The notes beneath the pieces were generated by a model. The model was not told the origin of the DNA. It searched no databases and was given only the letters and a program-made list of their open reading frames with translations. A stretch of 48,430 bases of DNA from Glandiceps talaboti (taxonomy: Eukaryota; Hemichordata; Enteropneusta; Spengelidae), in NCBI RefSeq assembly GCF_964340395.1, contig NC_135555.1:6521501-6569930 (forward strand), in the 5' to 3' direction. Positions 10,410 to 22,334 of the stretch are shown piece by piece (within the stretch, counting starts at the first letter, position 1; the number at the start of each line of letters is the position of its first letter). The position numbers and the translations under genes were made by a program.

Positions 10410-11302
10410 ACGAACAAAGCAGACACGCTAAAGACGCTAATACTTTCAGTATATTCGGACCTGATGGGTACAGGCCGAACCAGGACTATAACCAGAACAC
10501 GGAAGAACCGACCAGTCCTCCTGTATTCTGGTCGCCGGTTGATTATCCGCCTCGAGAATGTCGGTCACCGGAAGAATTTCAACTCGATCAGATCAACGGA
10601 TACAGTTCGTACACAAGTAGTGCGGCCTCTTCGTCTGGAGAATCGTCGCCGCTAAGCCCTACAAGACATCGTAAGCCGTCCGGGAGTTCACTGAAAGATC
10701 CGTCGAAAACTCCCCCTGGTACCCCAACCCGACGTAAGTCAGTAAAATTTGCAGACGCTCTGGGCCTTGATTTAGAAACTGTGCGTCATATTCTTACTGA
10801 TTCTGTACCTAAAGTTCCTGACTCTGCATACAGTTCACTAGGCAGTAACGATGGCATATCGGATCATAAATATCTGACTGCATGTTTTTCTCAACCAAGT
10901 GGCGATGTCGATTTTCTCGACAGAACACGGCAACACAAAGTGTGTTTAGAAAACGCAGTTGTCTCAGACCTAACTATTCTTGGGACTGTCAAAGTGGCAA
11001 ATATCGGATATCACAAAACTGTCAAAGTTCGTTTCACAACTAACGAATGGGCTACACATTACGACATCCCGGCTAGCTATGTTCAAGATTCGTGCGACGG
11101 ACCTTTTGATAGATTTTCGTTTGGTTTGACAACACCACGAGAATTTCACGTTGGAGCCCGACTACAGTTTGCGATATTGTATGAAGTGAACGGCCAAACA
11201 TTCTGGGACAATAACCACGGTCACAACTATATGTTTGAATGTTACACCAGAGCAAATGACACGACTACAGACAGCGATGCACTCTGGATGCATTTTGTAT
11301 AA
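10406..11302 (+). CDS. PPP1R3: Protein phosphatase 1 regulatory subunit 3 (glycogen-targeting, CBM21), paralogue 2
   Basis: This intact single-exon ORF of 298 aa encodes a second PP1 glycogen-targeting subunit, expected to sit on glycogen particles and direct PP1 to glycogen synthase and phosphorylase. The PP1-docking motif is KSVKF at 111-115, followed by ADALGLDLETV. The CBM21 domain spans about 170-282: VCLENAVV (179-186), LGTVKVANIGY (192-202), DRFSFGL (235-241), and a complete WDNNHGHNY signature at 267-275. RHRKPS (87-92) and TPPGTP (102-107) precede the docking motif, as in paralogue 1. The N-terminal ~85 residues are rich in Ser, Pro and Asn and likely disordered; this tail is about 50 aa longer than in paralogue 1. 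The start is the first in-frame ATG after a stop at 10313-10315, with A at -3. It shares strand and C-terminal HFV with paralogue 1, supporting tandem duplication. Confidence 0.96.
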   Translation: MNEQSRHAKDANTFSIFGPDGYRPNQDYNQNTEEPTSPPVFWSPVDYPPRECRSPEEFQLDQINGYSSYTSSAASSSGESSPLSPTRHRKPSGSSLKDPSKTPPGTPTRRKSVKFADALGLDLETVRHILTDSVPKVPDSAYSSLGSNDGISDHKYLTACFSQPSGDVDFLDRTRQHKVCLENAVVSDLTILGTVKVANIGYHKTVKVRFTTNEWATHYDIPASYVQDSCDGPFDRFSFGLTTPREFHVGARLQFAILYEVNGQTFWDNNHGHNYMFECYTRANDTTTDSDALWMHFV

Positions 11303-11933
11303 TATTTACGGGTAAACTATACTTTATTGTTTGAATTTTATATTTACAGTTCAATCGGGAGGCAGACGCATGACTTTCTATTCAGTATGTGAAAGTATGG
11401 GTTGTGCTTCCGGACATCAGAATCAATAGAAATCTTGCATCTTGCGTTGTAGTACAGTGCATTGGGGATGATATAAGAGGGGTTGATATTATATTTGCAA
11501 AGTGCAGATTTCGGCATTTGACGTCAATTTCACTTTAAATTTCAATGTGATATCACAGCTAGAGCTAATGTCAGCTGTACTTTTATGCTAGACATTGCAG
11601 TCATGCCTGTACCAGATACATATAGGTTATTATTGTAACATTAAACTGTTACACAAGTGACCTTTACAAGTTTACGAGCAGCTGCACTGTTTTGAGTATC
11701 AACTGAGTATTCTAACTGGTTCACAGTGTTTTAAGTTCATTACATTGAAACGATAACAATTGGTGGCGTAACGCTTTTCATAACCCCTGTCACATGACTG
11801 CTTGTATCTCATCTTTACCGGTAATATTATCTCACCCATGTCGTTAGCATATGTTAATAATCAGCATAAATATACAAAGTAACATTTACCCTGCATTTTA
11901 CACACCGGTTGTGTATACTTTGATCAAGGTACA
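11303..11933 (+). other. 3' flank of second PPP1R3 gene
   Basis: Presumed 3' UTR and flank. The only poly(A)-type hexamer I picked out is a variant ATTAAA near 11640. No other feature is seen. Confidence 0.35.
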
Positions 11934-12155
11934 ATGCAATCCGACAGTTCCATCACCCCCCCCCCCTCTCCTAGCGCCACTAATCACCCTGAAAATCTGG
12001 AAAAATTGAAAACCTTAATACCTAAACTGACTCCTTCGTTTTTCGAGTACGAGGGACAGCTCCGAGCTCTCGACGATTTTATTTACTTAACACTCGCGTC
12101 AAACATGTTTCCTATCTATTCACCACTGTTGCTACTATACTACAGATCGTTCTAG
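11934..12155 (+). CDS. Weak small ORF, unidentified (73 aa)
   Basis: I do not recognise this protein. The first ~50 residues look coding-like: a Ser/Pro-rich start (SITPPPSPS) then a charged, helix-compatible stretch ending near LDDFIYLTLASN. The underlying DNA is visibly less AT-rich than its surroundings. Against it, the Pro run is encoded by an 11-C homopolymer (11956-11966), and the last ~20 residues are hydrophobic filler of the kind seen when an ORF reads past an exon. It could be a first exon with an unseen splice donor, a small lineage-specific gene, or chance. It is not a shadow of a PPP1R3 frame. Confidence 0.18.
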   Translation: MQSDSSITPPPSPSATNHPENLEKLKTLIPKLTPSFFEYEGQLRALDDFIYLTLASNMFPIYSPLLLLYYRSF

Positions 12156-13293
12156 CCCTCGTTATGTACCATTTCACTTGCAACAATTTTGGCTTGTTTC
12201 CAATTCTCGATAAATCACAAATTCCAGACGATACTTTAACCTGAAATGTTCTGACCCGTCGACGAAAAAATAGCTTTTGAGACGATACATAAGACATTGT
12301 AATATTACTGTTTTAAAACATCGAGAATTAATTGTCATCGATGAAAAATAATAGTACTTGAAATTCAAGTCCATTGTCAGGATAAGTGAACTGCTCGGTA
12401 GGCTAGCATTTGTTTAATGGCATTTAAACAATAGGAACGCCGTCTCATTCTCAATAATAGCAAATAGTTTGTTACATACACAAACCCATTCAGCTATTCT
12501 TGCCAATGTATCCGGTATCAAACCACAAGAAACATTTAGTATTTTACATGAACGCAATGGCCAAAAAACGTTTTTTCTAGTCTAGTACCTTACCTCAGGG
12601 AATCTTCGGACAAATTTGTATGAAACCGGGCAAAAAAAATTGACGAAATTGCTGGACACTTTTTTTTAAACATGTGGAAAAGAGGCATCTAATTTATCGA
12701 ATTGGCCCTCAAACCCTTCAAAATCCGTTTTAGCACACACATCCAAGATTGCCCATTTTCTTTTAAAAAACACGATGGTGGAATTTTATGGTTACGTGAT
12801 GTTTTATGACTCAACAGAGGTTTCAAACACAATTTCAATTTCTATGTGAATTTGTAGATAAACTAATTAACATCTTATATACTGCACTCCGAAGTAGTTT
12901 AATGTCAAATTTGCATAATTATGAATTCATTTATTAATGAATATACGTAATAATATCCTCTTCCTTAGTCACTTATTGGTATTTGATATTTGAATTTCCT
13001 AAATTATTATAATTTTCTATATATATTATGTAAAACTACGTCGTCACCTAACAATGAGAATTTCACGGAACAACGGATGTCCTTCTAGTAAAATAATCAG
13101 ACGGCGTGTTCTTCTCTCATCCTGTAATCTGAGTGTATGACTGCAAACCTTTCACCATACAAGCCATAAATGTTGAAGTGAATTTCGCCAAGTCATTCCT
13201 TTACTCAGTAAAATTTACAAGGTCAGTCTGGTAACTAGGTCAATAACCACATGACCAATGACCTACCTACATTGTAACTTGCACGACAAGTTC
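12156..13293. other. Non-coding AT-rich spacer
   Basis: No supported gene, RNA or structured repeat is seen in about 1.1 kb. Confidence 0.6.
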
Positions 13294-13582
13294 ATACATG
13301 CATACATGCATACATACATACATACATACATACATACATACATACATACATACATACATACATACATACATACACACACACGCACACACACACATACATA
13401 CATACATACATACATACATACATACATACATACATACACACACACACCTACCTACCTACATACATGCATACATACATACATACATACATACATACATACA
13501 TACATACATACATACATACATACATACATACATACATACATACATACATACATACATACATACATACATACATACATACATA
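13294..13582. repeat. (CATA)n microsatellite, compound
   Basis: CATA tetranucleotides with CATG at the left edge, a CACG/CA block near 13375-13394 and a CACACACCTACCTAC block near 13437-13460. It is one of the longest tetranucleotide arrays in the window. Confidence 0.97.
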
Positions 13583-13749
13583 AGAATGCATATCGTATAA
13601 CTTAAGTAACAAGGGCCACAAACTAGCGAGAAGAAATGACGAAAAATGTTAATGTTCTTGATAGCGATATATACTTTATAGCGATCTATCTAATCTCACA
13701 GAGCCCTAATAAAATTGGTTTAATTCTGTAAGTGCAACATATATTTTAA

Positions 13750-13830
13750 TTGACTAAACTAGCATTATTGGTAGTTTATTTGACTAAACTAGCATTATTG
13801 GTAGTTTATTTGACTAAACTAGTACTATTC
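13750..13830. repeat. 30-bp tandem repeat, 2.7 copies
   Basis: TTGACTAAACTAG starts copies at 13750, 13780 and 13810, an exact 30-bp period. The first two copies are identical through ATTATTGGTAGTTTAT. The third diverges after ACTAG. Confidence 0.95.
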
Positions 13831-16800
13831 AAAGCACGATAACCTTGACTTGAGCTGGTTGGTGTCGCGTAATCAAGTTTCAATTGACAGAAAACATACA
13901 TACCTCGTCATTTATTATTAATGAAACGCCATCTCACATTAACCGTGACTGACTGAATGAATACTCTGTCAAATTGTCATTTATTAATCAGATAATTTGA
14001 ATGACCAGACAATCAGTAATCCACACCGGTACCTATGTCATTTAACATTCTTTGCAGTGAGGTGTTGGTATAGCTGTTTTTAAATAATTTTTTGTTTCAT
14101 GTGTTGTCATGCAATTATTTAATTCATACCTTCATTTTCGACAGAATCATGATCACGATGACTGGGCGAATTTTATCCTTCAGTAATTTGCTAACAATGT
14201 GGGTTGGCGTGTTGTATATGTGTACATAGTTAATGACAAAACTGTCAATCTCGATTACACCACGTACAGGTGTGTTAAGGATAGTACAATATCATCACCA
14301 AAAGCACAAGATCTAGATCTAGGGCTTTCTGATTAAATACAGCGCCCGGAAAGCCTAGCAACGGTTAAAATACCCCCTTCAAGTTGCACTCTGGCATATA
14401 ATATTGAGTTGATTTGGGTAGTACAGTGTGTTACCCGATACATAATCACCATAAAACTGTCTCCGCACTCAGAATTATATCATCAAATATTGAAAGGGTA
14501 GACAGACAGAAGAGGATTATTTCCATGGGGTTTTAAGGAAAATCCTATAATATCAGTATATTTTGATAGTCATGGATTATTTAGATGCAGCTATCACAAC
14601 TTTACAGAATTTGTAATTAATCCTTTGAGTCACAAATATTACCCTCGGCAGATGAAAATTCATACGTATAAAAAAAATGTGCCAGTACATAGCCAAATCG
14701 GGGAATCTTTTATGTTATGGTTGAACTTATAGAAATATCTAAAATGTCAGGGGAGATCTAGGGACTGCATCGCACCTTCATGGCTATGGCTATAGGCTAA
14801 ATTGTTCGAATTATCGTATTTTGTCTGATCGGACGCCTACTGTAATCATACCCTGTCGCCATGAAACACACATAAGAATATTTTCTTTCTTTTTCCTTTT
14901 TAAAAAAAAAATTCATCCATGACATACTTACGTCATGTCTGACTGGCTAAGTCTCTAAGTCTATCTTCTGTGGAAATCATGCATATACGTAACTACTGTA
15001 CGTGACTGACCAGTCCAGCCCTATGTTGCACGCTTGACCTCCGGACACACTAATGAGATGTGTAGGAGCAAACCTTGCTTGCTAAGGGCAGAGGTTGAAT
15101 TTTCGATACCAGAACATCCATGTACAACATAGAGAAAACAAACTGTAAACATGTTCTGACTTCCGACGGATTACAAAGAATTATAGAAGTCTATCAAATA
15201 AGTGCATTTGAAAAGTGGTGGCAGACCGGCGAGTTACCAACTATACTGCCTATCCACGTGGCTGTAAATCGTCGTAATTATGCTTGTACATTGTATAATG
15301 TTTGTTAGATGTAAGAAATATTGTGACAGTGGGTAGGTTGACGAATCGAACTGTCAGATTATTCCTTGATTTATTTATTAGATACGTGTTACATTTGATA
15401 TATCAGCTGAAACCTGTTTGAATCTGTCATAAAGTAAATACTTTCCATGTAAGTATGACATGAAAAAAAATGATATTAAATTTTACAGTTCTTGTCAGTA
15501 TGTTCATAAATCTTCATGTACTTGTGTAAGATTTAATGTTATGTTTTACTTCGCGTGGCAAGAATAAATCACCCAGTTATTTGGCAAGTCAAATGACCTA
15601 ATAAGTATTTAATTGACTTCAGAATACCATTACATTAACATTATATAATCGAGAATGGTGGCATCCGTATTAATGGCAGGATATGTATTTAGATATTATA
15701 TAGCACTTGTCTACTAAAGCTATGCCATTTGTATGTTTGATGTGTTTGATAAAGTTATCAACCGTGATAAAATACTTTCGCTCATTTTTTTTTTTAGTTT
15801 TGATGTTTTTTGTCTATGGTATTTGGTACGATTTTAGAACTCTAACTTCTGGTCTGACACCTTTGTATACGGGCTTCTGTTCTTTGTCTCCATTTACTGT
15901 CATAATGAGTGGTAACCGTGTCGTCATTCTTACGGTACCATGGTAGTTAAAGTAAATTGAAATCACCCCTCCCCATGCCCTCATATAACTACCAACCTTG
16001 CTAAGTAATCGATTTACTGATACGAATCACATTCAACGAATTATATTATGACCTAGTCAATTCGTACATTTTTTGACCGATTTGGTTTGTCGTGAAGTCG
16101 TAAGTACAGTAGTGTTCGTTTAAAAGTCGAAAATACAATGCTCGTTAATAAAAAAAAAAAACTAAAAATCGGAATTCGAAGTCTTTACAAAATGGGGCAA
16201 CATTGAAGAGGGTAGTATTATTTTATGGTGACAGTGTCATCCGTCATATATACTTATAGGTATGGTACAAGTTAATCACAAAATTAGTTTGGAATTAGGT
16301 AATATGCTTAGGGAGGATTAAACAACAACTCACAGCCACTTAATAATTACTTAGTGATTTGAAATGTCGGAAACTCTTTCATTGATGGAATTCACTTCAC
16401 GTCCACAATTATTACACCATTCAAGATATACCAGTCTCAAAAGACTGTCATTGAAAGTAATTGCACCATATCAAACGAATTGTATTTTAAAAAACCTAGC
16501 ACGTCTATATTTTATGAAATTTGACAAAAGACTGTTGGTGACTCAGATATCGGTTGACAACTAAGCAACAGTAGGCTAAGCTTAGAATTTCAAGTACTCG
16601 TTATATACTCTCCAGAAGCTATGACAATTGTATGGTGATGCCATATATACTTCTGTAACGGTTTTAGATTAGGGACCCCTTGGCACACCTTCACAAGGTG
16701 TATATAACACGATTCAATGGCGGTTGCATTGCACTACAAGTCCGTCTGTCGTAGAGAAACTATGATCGGAATGAATATATGTCGTGCAGACATATAAGTT

Positions 16801-17025
16801 GTGTACCAGGGTCGTTGTCGCTACTACACAGCTGATATAGACATATGTCTGCTGATTAACTTAATTTGTTCAATTACTTTTGCAGTCATTTGTTGCCTAG
16901 ATTCATGTTATGTTGTCTAGCTGCATATTAAAAGATACCGTTATTCATTTTTGTCACGTACAGGAAATATTTAAGTATTATGAAGACGGGGAATAGGTAC
17001 ATCTGTTTAATATAAGCATCGTTTG
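13831..17025. other. Gene-free stretch
   Basis: About 3.2 kb without a recognisable gene. ORFs of 60-80 codons (for example at 15120, 15707 and 16364, plus strand) carry no identifiable motif. A small perfect hairpin, ACACCTT-CAC-AAGGTGT, lies near 16685-16701. Confidence 0.55.
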
Positions 17026-17123
17026 CATACATACATACATACATACATACATTCATACATACATACATACATACATACATACATACATACATACATACAT
17101 ACATACATACATACATACATACA

Positions 17124-17153
<30 letters not shown>
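17026..17153. repeat. (CATA)n microsatellite
   Basis: A nearly pure CATA/ATAC run with a single ATTC interruption near 17050. Confidence 0.97.
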
Positions 17154-17154
<1 letters not shown>

Positions 17155-20100
17155 CTTATTTTTGTATTGATAAATTGAAACATCATATGCATGTGTTCAT
17201 TTATTACATAATTAGTTTTAGAGAAATTAGTAAGGAACATGATGATATTTCCTCATTAGTTTGAAAGAAAATGAAATGTATACTCTGACCTAAAAGTAAT
17301 CTTATAGTGGGTCCCATCTCTAGGGACATTATCAATATTTGCTCTATACTTGTGTATAGTCTACCTCACCGTCAAGTAGTCAGGCTGCGTAGCGGGTAAA
17401 GAGAGGGAAAGATTTGCTCTGAGTTGTCAGTCTGTGTCAACAAGGTCTGCTTTCCATCGATATCACAACTTGTTAATGCTTGTAAAACGGAAAGGGAATT
17501 GGGTACAATTGTATATTTAGAAGTTGCCATGGCATTAGGACGTCGATGACAAATATTTGAAAACTCGATTGTGCAGACAGAATGTTGGCATTTCAGCTAA
17601 GGTTTCCATGGGATTTAGCTAACAGTAAATGTACTAAATTCTTCACACATTAGAACTGCGCAGTGAGGTTTTTTTAAGTGTATGTATATGCAATTTGAAA
17701 AAATAGCCGACAGACTAACAAGAAAACCCCGACTGGCTAATCACGTGGTTCACTGCACTCAGCAGAGTCATTAAAAGCAGGACAGATAAAAATACTAAAA
17801 TTGAATGATATAATGTGAAAAGGTTTAAAACGCAAAAAAAAAACTATTGAAGAAATTAATTCAATTCCATGTATATTCACATTTTCAGTTCCTCGATGTC
17901 TGGTATTTTGTTCAGAGCATATAAATCGATCGTTTTGTGATCAATAGACCTTCATACGTGCCGTCGGATTGTCATAAATTTACTGATAAATTCTGTTTTA
18001 TACCGCTTAAAAACGTTCTCCTAGGTCTGAAGTACAATGAGGTTTTAGTATGACAGCGAAGGTTATGAGTATAGTTTGAGTGTATTCATTTCTGTAGAAG
18101 CCACTCGATGCACGCCATCGACAACTAACCTTATAACGACCCTCGATTGCGTGCATCGAACATTAGCCTGTTGAGACCTTTGGAGAATAAAATGTCGACT
18201 GCCGTCAATTCATGTTTTTTCAGAATCACCCATGCATCCTCCTGCCTTAAATCTAACAGAAATATCTTTATTGTGACGTCACTGCGTTTATGTGCTCTGA
18301 ATTAACCCTCGTATGTCACCGTATTCTTGTCTCATCATTTTCTGATAGGATTGAGTTATTTTGGTGATAATACAGTAGTTCTGGTATACGTGTACATTGA
18401 AGTAAGCAATAATGGCCTGTGTTCTATACATCAATGTTTTTAATAAGTTCACATCAGACTTCTATACCTGACGTTATGTTCTAGTCGGATAAAGTAGAAA
18501 TGAGTTTTAGACAACCTCTGAACTGTTTAACATTTATTGTTATAGGTTGCTAATACGCTTACTTAACTCACTTATTGTTCATTTGTCCCGAACAGTCTTA
18601 GAAAAATAGGAAATATATCTATGGATTAAATATACATGTATAATTTCTGTTATAATATATACAGATATATTATATTACGTCATGTTATGTTCATTCTAAT
18701 TATTCTTCCAATCTATATCTTTGAAATTAGTCATTTCATAGACACTTAAATTCTACGCTTTCATACAGACTTTGTTTGCCTGATTGTCTCAACGCTAAAA
18801 GGAAATCCAAGTAATGTACGATACTCACTATGCAGACTGTTCATATACATTGTAATGTTTTCAGAAATTATAGAAAGTAAAAGCCAAGTTGACTTTGTAA
18901 CTATTCTTTCTGTTTAGATTCAATTCCTTGAAGATAAAGTACAAATAATATATATTACACAGTATAGTATTTCAATCATGACAGTCTGGAACTCTAAGTA
19001 TATACAGTAACATGCAGCCTTTCAATTGTATTTAAATGATAGTATCGACTAAATCTAAACACGAGTCGTACTTTTGTATGGAATACATATTTCGCTAACT
19101 CGACGTGTTATATTTGCGTCAGCATTTAAAATCATGTGGTGTTTTTTTTGTTGCTGTTGCTTTTTTGTGTGTTTTGGCTAGTTGCATCAAACATGTTGTG
19201 TAACCTCGTACTTAGGCTGTTATATGCAAGACAGTTATCATGCTCAGTTTGAACCTACGGAACATTTGAGGTTTTCCCTAGGTACTCCGCGTTCCTCCTG
19301 CTTTAACACTAGGGCGACTATTCAACACATTTCCGAATTTATTTGGACTAATGAAGATTACTATTGTTAAGCATGTAGTGCGGCCGGTAAGCTTCCCACA
19401 GATAATTATGTAAATAGTGTCTATTCAATACCCGAAAGTCTCGCTTTTAAACATACGTCATTTTGACAGGAGTTTTTTCGATATCTTTTTTTTCTTCGGA
19501 TGAGTGTTCGTTTGTCGACGTCCAGTTAATATCGCATACTTTTGTAAATGTGGAATAGTATTATTGAAGGTTGAACAGTCGTCCATGAATTTTTCTTGTT
19601 TTTGTTCGTATAAAATGATATCAGGTATAGCTTCTTGGTTTGTGTACGGTTCATTCGATACTACTGTCATATTATAGCCAACACAGTCTCCATCTAAAGT
19701 CTATGTTTACACGATAACCTTCAAGGTATATTCTTCAATTCATTTCTGATACTCCCCCGATAGCGATTTCTAACTTCGCAATGTAAGCTATGTAAACCTG
19801 AGTGGTGATTTGTTCCCCTGTTCAATCCCTCATATCCATGCTACAAACAACTGAAATGAGGAGAGTGACGTTACTAGTACGGTTTAAAAGTTATTTAGTG
19901 TCGCCCCAAAACCAATATAATTAATTCTACAGTGGGAAATAACGCATATGTCTCTACAAAGGAAGCGTCGATCGATCAATAACAGCTTCACATGTGACTC
20001 TTCATGGTGTCACATAAATCGATTTCAGATGGACGAGTTCACATCTGTTGACCATTTAATGTGATTATGTTACAAAAATCTACTTGTAAATGTTTAGATT

Positions 20101-22320
20101 TGTATGTATCTTCTAAACCCCGGATGTAAATGAAATTACAATTTTTTTTTACAGAGAATTCAAAAAGATGAAATGCCAATACATTTTTGGCCACAGCGTA
20201 TTTTGTTTCAATAGACGGGTTTCATCGCTTTATCGCACTAGCAACCCCGTGTTCGAAATGTGTCGGCTCAGTAGTTATCGACAAATTAATGCCGTAAATT
20301 TTCTCAATAAAACGCCATCACTGAGACCGCCGACTGCATGTCTGTCTCTGTCGAGTGCAAAACGGGAGGTACTGTAATGATAATGTCTGTCTGTATGTCT
20401 GGTCTGACTGACTTCTGCAGGACTGTCTGTGCACCACATTATCCAAAGAACTGAATATACATAAACCTGTTATTTTTGTCCCAAGTTGGGTTAAGACAGG
20501 ATCTCATTATTTTTGTACAAGTACTTGACTTCAAATTAGTTTACTTTGCACATTAATTGACAAATTTGGTTTCCTATTATCTTAACTAATATGTTCTCGT
20601 ACGAAAAAAACAAATTTGGTTTAGGTATACTATTAGACCACAGCTATATATACGTCATTTTCAGGGAAATATTTATAATATTTTTGTAAATTAGTACATA
20701 TATAAGTAATTACTTTCCTTCATTTCGATTGCCCTATGATGCATCCTGAAATTTACATCACCTAGTGATATAGAACACATTGCGCTGCAGACCTGTCTTA
20801 AGTTTAGTTTAACCTGGAGACTTTTAGCACATATCTAATAGGAAATGAATGGTCATAATTTTATTTTGAACTTACGATTAGATTCCAAGACATATGATCT
20901 CACCTTCATTAAGACTGTATTTCAACCGACGTTATATAGTCGTGACACGGACACTTTGTTGGTTCAAAGCTTTGATTTTCACAAAGCCCTAAGGCGTAAA
21001 ACATGTCATGGCCTTACACGTACCTCAGCGACATTCCATCATTTAATTACAGTTGCCTTTTGCAACCACATCTAGCTAATCACGTAGCTATTGACGTTAG
21101 CGTATATTTGTATGGTTGCTCTGTGTCAATTCACGTCACTGTCAATATTGTTTGTCTTATATAATAGACCTATATGAGGCTTAAGCCATATTATTCAAAA
21201 ATACCAAGTGTTTTGAAGAGTTCGCTTTACATGACCCTGGTATGTATTGTCAGAGAGTTAGTGCTCCGTTTTTAAATGAAAATATTTCACACTGGACAGG
21301 ATTTGAGCCCCACTATTTTCTCATGTGTAATTCGCAACCCTGATAGCATAGCATATCGTCAACGGCTATATCACATTACCTAGGACACCTTCCATATATC
21401 GCTGTACATTAATTTGCTCATGTTTCATTTGCGTTCAGGTGATATATAATTATCTGCATGCAGTATAATTCTAGGAATTGGTGCCTTTTATTAACTCTAT
21501 TTTTAACATCGCTTAGTTTTTAACTAGTACCAGTAATATTGTCAATCCATTTATCGCAAGTCATGCATTCCATAACTAAACCGTGCATGCTCTGATATGT
21601 AAACTCGGTGCTAAGTAATTGCACTGGTGTATGACATTCAGTTTTTTGAAAAATTGTTACCAGAAATTTTCGACTGCATACTCCAGTCTCTGTCAACAGA
21701 TTGACCCATTATTCAGAATACGTACTGGTATAAATGCAATCAGATGAACAATCCATATCAAGAGTGTTTTGCGTTGTATTTAATCCTCAATAGACATTTT
21801 GTTTCCAACCCGGATACTGGCCTAATAGTGTCGTAATACTTTCGAAAAAAATTATGTTCTCTCACCGCATACTTCCACAATGTCACAAAATAATAGTTAT
21901 GCAAGCTAAGTGGTGAAATGTTTATGTAATCTTATAAGAGTGTTATGTCTACATGTGGTAGTAATTTCTTATATTCTGTCCAGGTCGTCGACATGTCAGA
22001 TATGTGGAGCAGTGAAATCATTTTTATCTTTCATTTTTATAAAATCTAATAATTAACAGTACCATGTTATAGAAACGATGCACGATAGATTGTACATTGA
22101 TTGCCACCTGAGGCGATTTGCAAGTACAATACAATAGTTGCTCTCCGACTAAGAAAAACGCTATTTTTTTTTGCTAGGAAGTCAAGAAAACTATTTGGTA
22201 CTGCACTGTTATACAGTGACTTTTATTTCAGAGCCTTGCCTCAGAGTTTAAAAGTGTATGTCCATGATCAATTTTGGGAGAAAAAATCATAACCGTTTAC
22301 TGGTCCACCAGTATTTTAAC
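17154..22320. other. Gene-free stretch
   Basis: About 5.2 kb with no identifiable exon, RNA gene or transposon. ORFs at 19182, 20168 and 20845 (plus) and 19458-19670 (minus) are short and unrecognised. The only structure noted is a perfect 11-bp inverted repeat, TCGATGCACGC at 18105-18115 and GCGTGCATCGA at 18149-18159 (33-nt loop). Confidence 0.55.
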
Positions 22321-22322
22321 GT

Positions 22323-22334
22323 GGGGGGGGGGGG
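22323..22334. repeat. G12 homopolymer
   Basis: An uninterrupted run of about 12 G in otherwise AT-rich DNA. Length is likely polymorphic and prone to sequencing error. Confidence 0.85.
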
